Of a stretch of DNA of 8,292 bases, positions 5,288 through 8,292 are shown piece by piece. Where the stretch lies: assembly GCA_019247135.1 (NCBI GenBank), contig JAFAPL010000561.1, positions 1-8,292 of the forward strand. The letters are read 5' to 3'. The stretch is from Chloroflexota bacterium (GTDB taxonomy: Bacteria > Chloroflexota > UBA6077 > CF-72). Position 1 is the stretch's first letter, and every line of letters begins with the position of its first letter. Position numbers and translations under genes: made by a program. The notes below the pieces were generated by a model. That model was given only the letters and a program-made list of their open reading frames with translations, searched no databases and was not told the DNA's origin.

Positions 5288-6235
5288 ATGCCACTCGACC
5301 CGCAAGCCCAAGCCCTCATCGATGCCGCCGTCGGGCTGCCAGCCACCGAAACCCTGACACCGGAGGAAGCGCGGGCTGGCCATCGTGAGCGAGCGAAGCT
5401 CACCAGTGGCGTTCCGCAGGATGTTGCGCAGGTCCGAGACGCACGCATTGCGGGCCCCGCTGGGGAGATCCCGATTCGCATCTACGTGCCTGAGGGGAGC
5501 GCGCCGTTCCCGTGTCTGGTCTTCTTCCATGGTGGCGGCTGGGTCACGGGCGACCTCGACACGCATGACGTCCTGACTCGAGCCCTCGCAAACGGAGCCG
5601 GCGCGGTTGTAGTGGCCGTCGATTATCGCCTCGCGCCCGAGCACAAGTTCCCTGCCGCGATCGACGACGCCGTGGCAGCGACTCGCTGGGTCGCCGATCA
5701 GGCGACTGAGCTGGGTATCGATCCGCGCCGCATCGCGGTGGGCGGTGACAGCGCGGGCGGCAACCTGGCCGCCGCGGCGGCCCTGGCGTTGCGACACGAA
5801 GGCGGACCACAGCTGGTGTACCAGCTATTGATCTACCCGGTCATTGACTACAACTTCGATACGCCGTCGTATCTGGAGAACGCTGAGGGGTATCGCCTGA
5901 CTCGCGCGGGCATGCAGTACTACTGGGCCCACTATCTGAGCGAGGCCGCGCACGCCGACGATCATCGCGCCTCGCCTTTGCGCGCCGAGACTCATACTGA
6001 GCTGCCACCAGCTCTGGTGATTACCGCGGAGTACGACCCGTTGCGCGACGAGGGCCGTGCCTATGCCGACAGGCTTCGGGATGCGGGTGTCCCGGTCATC
6101 TACCGCGAGTACCCGGGCATGATCCACGGTTTCGTTACCCAGGCGGGCGTGCTCGACGCCGGCCGACGCGCACTCGATGAAATCAACGAGAACCTGCGCG
6201 AGGCGTTCGCCGCCTCCGCAGTTGCGGCCAGCTAG
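5288..6235 (+). CDS. HSL-family (type IV) alpha/beta-hydrolase, carboxylesterase-like
   Basis: A 315-residue serine hydrolase of the hormone-sensitive-lipase-like group, which cleaves short-chain carboxylic esters or lactones. The oxyanion-hole motif is HGGGW (81-85). The nucleophile elbow is G-D-S155-A-G-G (153-158). The acid is D250 in EYDPLRDEG, and the base H280 in MIHGF. VDYRLAPEHKFPA (111-123) is the usual conserved segment after the oxyanion hole. An N-terminal cap of about 65 residues precedes the core, and length is typical. No signal peptide, so it is cytoplasmic and acts on imported or internal esters. It sits between the two dehydrogenases (21-bp gap) and the 2-oxoacid dehydrogenase genes (17-bp gap) in one apparent operon, suggesting it releases the alcohol or acid on which they act. 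Confidence 0.93.
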   Translation: MPLDPQAQALIDAAVGLPATETLTPEEARAGHRERAKLTSGVPQDVAQVRDARIAGPAGEIPIRIYVPEGSAPFPCLVFFHGGGWVTGDLDTHDVLTRALANGAGAVVVAVDYRLAPEHKFPAAIDDAVAATRWVADQATELGIDPRRIAVGGDSAGGNLAAAAALALRHEGGPQLVYQLLIYPVIDYNFDTPSYLENAEGYRLTRAGMQYYWAHYLSEAAHADDHRASPLRAETHTELPPALVITAEYDPLRDEGRAYADRLRDAGVPVIYREYPGMIHGFVTQAGVLDAGRRALDEINENLREAFAASAVAAS

Positions 6236-6239
6236 GAGG
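6234..6239 (+). promoter_or_regulatory. Ribosome binding site of the E1-alpha gene
   Basis: A perfect AGGAGG overlaps the TAG stop of the hydrolase gene and lies 13 bases before ATG 6253, longer than ideal. No other start codon in that frame fits better. Confidence 0.5.
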
Positions 6240-6252
6240 CGCGTTTCCGACA

Positions 6253-7245
6253 ATGGCGGTTGAAACTCAAAGTCCCCAACACGCGGGCACCCTCGACGGC
6301 GAGCGGCTCCAGGACGCGCTTCGTCTGATGTTGACCATCCGCATTTTCGACGAACGGGCGCTGGCGCTCTATCGCGCCGGCGAGATGCGCGGCACCACCC
6401 ATCCATATATCGGTATGGAGGCTGTCGGTGTCGGCGTGATGATGGCGCTCCGACCCGACGATTACGTCACCAGCACCCACCGCGGTCACGGTCACACGAT
6501 CGCCAAAGGCGGCGACCCGAAGAAGATGATGGCCGAGCTTCTCGGGCGCGCGACCGGCTATTCGGGCGGCAAAGGCGGCAGCATGCACATCGCCGACATG
6601 GACAAGCACATGCTCGGCGCCAACGGCATCGTCGGCGGTGGCATGGGCCTCGCCACTGGCGCCGCGCTCACCGCCCACCTTCAGAAAACTGGCTCGGTCG
6701 CGATTTGCTTCTTCGGCGACGGCGCCCTCGAGCAGGGCATCTTGCACGAGACGACGAACCTGGCCGCCATCTGGAAACTGCCGGTCCTGTACGTCTGTGA
6801 GAACAACCAGTACGCGATGTCCGCACGATCCGACTGGAGTGTCGCGGGTGGCGATCCCGCCAAACGAGCCGCCGGCTACGGTATTCCAGGCGTCAAGGTC
6901 GACGGCATGGACCTGTTCGCGGTCAATTCGGCGGCCTCTGAGCTCATAGAGCGCGCCCGCCGAGGCGAGGGGCCGGCCTACTTGATCTGCAACACGTATC
7001 GCTTCCACGGGCACCACGCCGGCGACCCGCTGAATTACCGAGAACGAGAAGAAGTCGAACGCTGGCGCCAGCAAGACCCGATCGAGCGCGTCAAACGTGC
7101 GGTTGTAGAGCGCGGCGTGATGCGCCAGGAGGACGTCGATGCGCTGGAGCAGCGGATCACATCGGAGATCGAGGAGGCAGTCGAGTTCGCCAAGAACAGC
7201 CCCGAGCCGACGCCCGATCAGCTGATGACGGACATCTACGCATGA
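6253..7245 (+). CDS. acoA: Acetoin/pyruvate-type dehydrogenase E1 component, alpha subunit
   Basis: TPP-binding alpha chain of the heterotetrameric E1 of a 2-oxoacid or acetoin dehydrogenase complex; with E1-beta it decarboxylates or cleaves the substrate and passes the acyl group to lipoyl-E2. Visible: HRGHGH (76-81); SGGKGGSMHIADMDKHMLGA (104-123); the TPP/Mg motif G155-D-G through N184-N185 (GDGALEQG to CENNQY); and the loop YRFHGHHAGDP (249-259). The 330-residue length fits AcoA/PdhA of the short bacterial type. GANGIVGGG (122-130) and NLAAIWKLPVLYVCENN (169-185) are closer to acetoin dehydrogenase AcoA than to classical PdhA as I remember them, so an acyloin substrate is favoured. Its stop overlaps the E1-beta start by 4 bases (ATGA). 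Confidence 0.93.
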   Translation: MAVETQSPQHAGTLDGERLQDALRLMLTIRIFDERALALYRAGEMRGTTHPYIGMEAVGVGVMMALRPDDYVTSTHRGHGHTIAKGGDPKKMMAELLGRATGYSGGKGGSMHIADMDKHMLGANGIVGGGMGLATGAALTAHLQKTGSVAICFFGDGALEQGILHETTNLAAIWKLPVLYVCENNQYAMSARSDWSVAGGDPAKRAAGYGIPGVKVDGMDLFAVNSAASELIERARRGEGPAYLICNTYRFHGHHAGDPLNYREREEVERWRQQDPIERVKRAVVERGVMRQEDVDALEQRITSEIEEAVEFAKNSPEPTPDQLMTDIYA

Positions 7246-8276
7246 CCGCCTCGGCAGTCGCCGCCGAGCCGGAAGCCACGTCCACAACGCGCGAGATCAC
7301 GTACGCGGAAGCCCTGAACGAGGCGCTGCGCGAAGAGATGCGTCGCGATGCGAACGTTTTCGTCATGGGCGAAGACGTCGCCGGCTGGGGTGGCGGTGGT
7401 GTCTTCGGCGTCACCAAGGGCATCGCCGACGAATTCGGCTCCGAACGCGTCCGCGACACACCCATCTCCGAAGAAGCGATCGCCGCGGTGGCGGTGGGCG
7501 CAGCCGCGACCGGCAGCCGCCCGGTGGCCGAGATCATGTACGTGGACTTCATCGGCCTGGCCATGGAGCCGATCGTCAATCAGGCCGCCAAGCTGCGCTA
7601 CATGTTCGGTGGCAAGGCCCGCGTGCCGATGGTCATTCGCGCCCAGGAGGGCGCCGGTCGTGGCAACGCCGCACAGCACTCTCAATCACTGGAGGCGTGG
7701 TTCTGTCACATCCCCGGGCTGAAGGTCATCACACCTTCGACGCCCGCCGACGCCAAAGGCCTCCTGAAATCCGCGATCCGGGACGACAACCCGGTCATTT
7801 TCCTCGAGCACAAGGTCCTGTATTTCTCGAAGGGTCCCGTGCCATCGGGCGACTACACGGTCCCACTGGGCGTCGCGGAGGTGAAGCGCGAAGGCCGCGA
7901 CGTCACCATCGTCGGCATCCACACGATGGTCGGCAAAGCTCTTCGCGCAGCCGAACAGCTGTCGCAGGAGGGGATCGAGCTCGAGGTCATCGACCCGCGC
8001 ACGCTCGTCCCGTTCGACCTCGATACGGTCGTGGAGTCAGTCAAGAAGACGGGCCGCCTGATCGTCTCGCACGAGGCGTACACACGCGGCGGTTACGGGG
8101 CGGAGATCATCAGCGAAGTCGTCGACGCCGCGTTCGACCACCTCGATGCGCCGCCGCTGCGTGTCTGCGCGCGCGACGTGCCAGTGCCGTACAGCGCGAC
8201 GTTAGAAACGGCCGCATTGCCGCAGATCGAGGACCTGGTCGCGGCGGCACGCTCGCTCGTGAACAAGGAGCGCTAG
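7242..8276 (+). CDS. acoB: Acetoin/pyruvate-type dehydrogenase E1 component, beta subunit
   Basis: Beta chain of the same E1 enzyme, a transketolase-like pyrimidine-binding domain plus C-terminal transketolase domain in 344 residues. GEDVAGWGG (43-51), RDTPISEEAIAA (71-82, with E77 at the place of the TPP-activating glutamate), FIGLAMEPIVNQAAKLRYMF and AQHSQSLEAW mark the first domain. VIDPRTLVPFD and the TGRLIVSHEAYTRGG stretch mark the second. VFVMGEDVAGWGG and FGVTKG recall AcoB of acetoin dehydrogenases. An N-terminal extension of about 16 residues (Ala/Thr/Glu-rich) precedes the core. No good ribosome site is seen, and the ATGA overlap with E1-alpha points to translational coupling, fitting the 1:1 stoichiometry of the subunits. 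The next gene appears to be E2. Confidence 0.93.
   Translation: MTASAVAAEPEATSTTREITYAEALNEALREEMRRDANVFVMGEDVAGWGGGGVFGVTKGIADEFGSERVRDTPISEEAIAAVAVGAAATGSRPVAEIMYVDFIGLAMEPIVNQAAKLRYMFGGKARVPMVIRAQEGAGRGNAAQHSQSLEAWFCHIPGLKVITPSTPADAKGLLKSAIRDDNPVIFLEHKVLYFSKGPVPSGDYTVPLGVAEVKREGRDVTIVGIHTMVGKALRAAEQLSQEGIELEVIDPRTLVPFDLDTVVESVKKTGRLIVSHEAYTRGGYGAEIISEVVDAAFDHLDAPPLRVCARDVPVPYSATLETAALPQIEDLVAAARSLVNKER
8265..8270 (+). promoter_or_regulatory. Ribosome binding site for the next gene
   Basis: AAGGAG, inside the last codons of E1-beta, lies 9 bases before a GTG at 8280. It supports a further gene starting just after the E1-beta stop. Confidence 0.5.
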
Positions 8277-8279
8277 CGC

Positions 8280-8292
8280 GTGCCGACCCAGG
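8280..8292 (+). CDS. Start of a further gene, probably the E2 acyltransferase (partial)
   Basis: GTG CCG ACC CAG opens a frame four bases after the E1-beta stop, with AAGGAG upstream. The encoded start M-P-T-Q resembles the common beginning of lipoyl-domain E2 proteins (MPT-x-V-x-MP), and E2 normally follows E1-alpha/E1-beta. Only four codons are visible, so the identity rests mainly on gene order. Confidence 0.45.

Noticed and set aside
6232..7287. Minus-strand ORF of 351 codons, longer than the E1-alpha gene it covers
   Set aside because: It lies wholly antisense to a gene with clear TPP motifs, has no family resemblance and no ribosome site. Long antisense frames are common opposite high-GC genes.
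1..8292. CRISPR array, insertion sequence or prophage remains
   Set aside because: No spaced direct repeats, transposase motifs or terminal inverted repeats were seen. The encapsulin has an HK97-type fold, but there is no terminase, portal or protease nearby.

Overview
The window is a high-GC, densely coded bacterial segment with short intergenic gaps, stop/start overlaps (TGATG, ATGA) and few strong Shine-Dalgarno sites. This style fits Chloroflexota- or Actinomycetota-like soil or thermophilic bacteria. No marker gene fixes the lineage, so the organism remains open.

Layout. Positions 1-329 hold no convincing protein gene. They are poorer in GC than the rest and contain a cluster of GTTC/GAAC half-sites with inverted repeats, plus a strong intrinsic terminator reading leftward (189-212). 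Next comes a family 1 encapsulin shell gene on the minus strand (330-1196). Diverging from it across only 34 bp is a plus-strand gene (1231-1803) for an unrecognised 190-residue protein. Its extreme N-terminus carries a TVGSL motif followed by a Pro/Ala/Glu-rich linker. That is the form of an encapsulin cargo-loading peptide, so this pair is probably a two-gene nanocompartment with a cargo that is not one of the usual types. A short GC hairpin separates it from a convergent small cupin gene (1846-2262, minus).

A second divergent pair follows: the cupin (minus) and a plus-strand catabolic operon. The operon encodes a metal-dependent cyclase/kynurenine-formamidase-like hydrolase broken by an in-frame TAA, two tandem paralogous zinc medium-chain alcohol dehydrogenases, an HSL-type alpha/beta-hydrolase, and the alpha and beta E1 subunits of an acetoin/pyruvate-type 2-oxoacid dehydrogenase (AcoA/AcoB-like). 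At the right edge are the first bases of what looks like the E2 gene. A plausible shared job is uptake and breakdown of an ester or lactone that yields a diol: the hydrolases open it, the dehydrogenases oxidise the diol to an acyloin, and the TPP-dependent complex cleaves it to acyl-CoA. The substrate cannot be read from the sequence.

Most notable points: the putative new encapsulin cargo; the nonsense-split cyclase; and a possible small RNA or attenuated leader between the encapsulin stop codon and the terminator.
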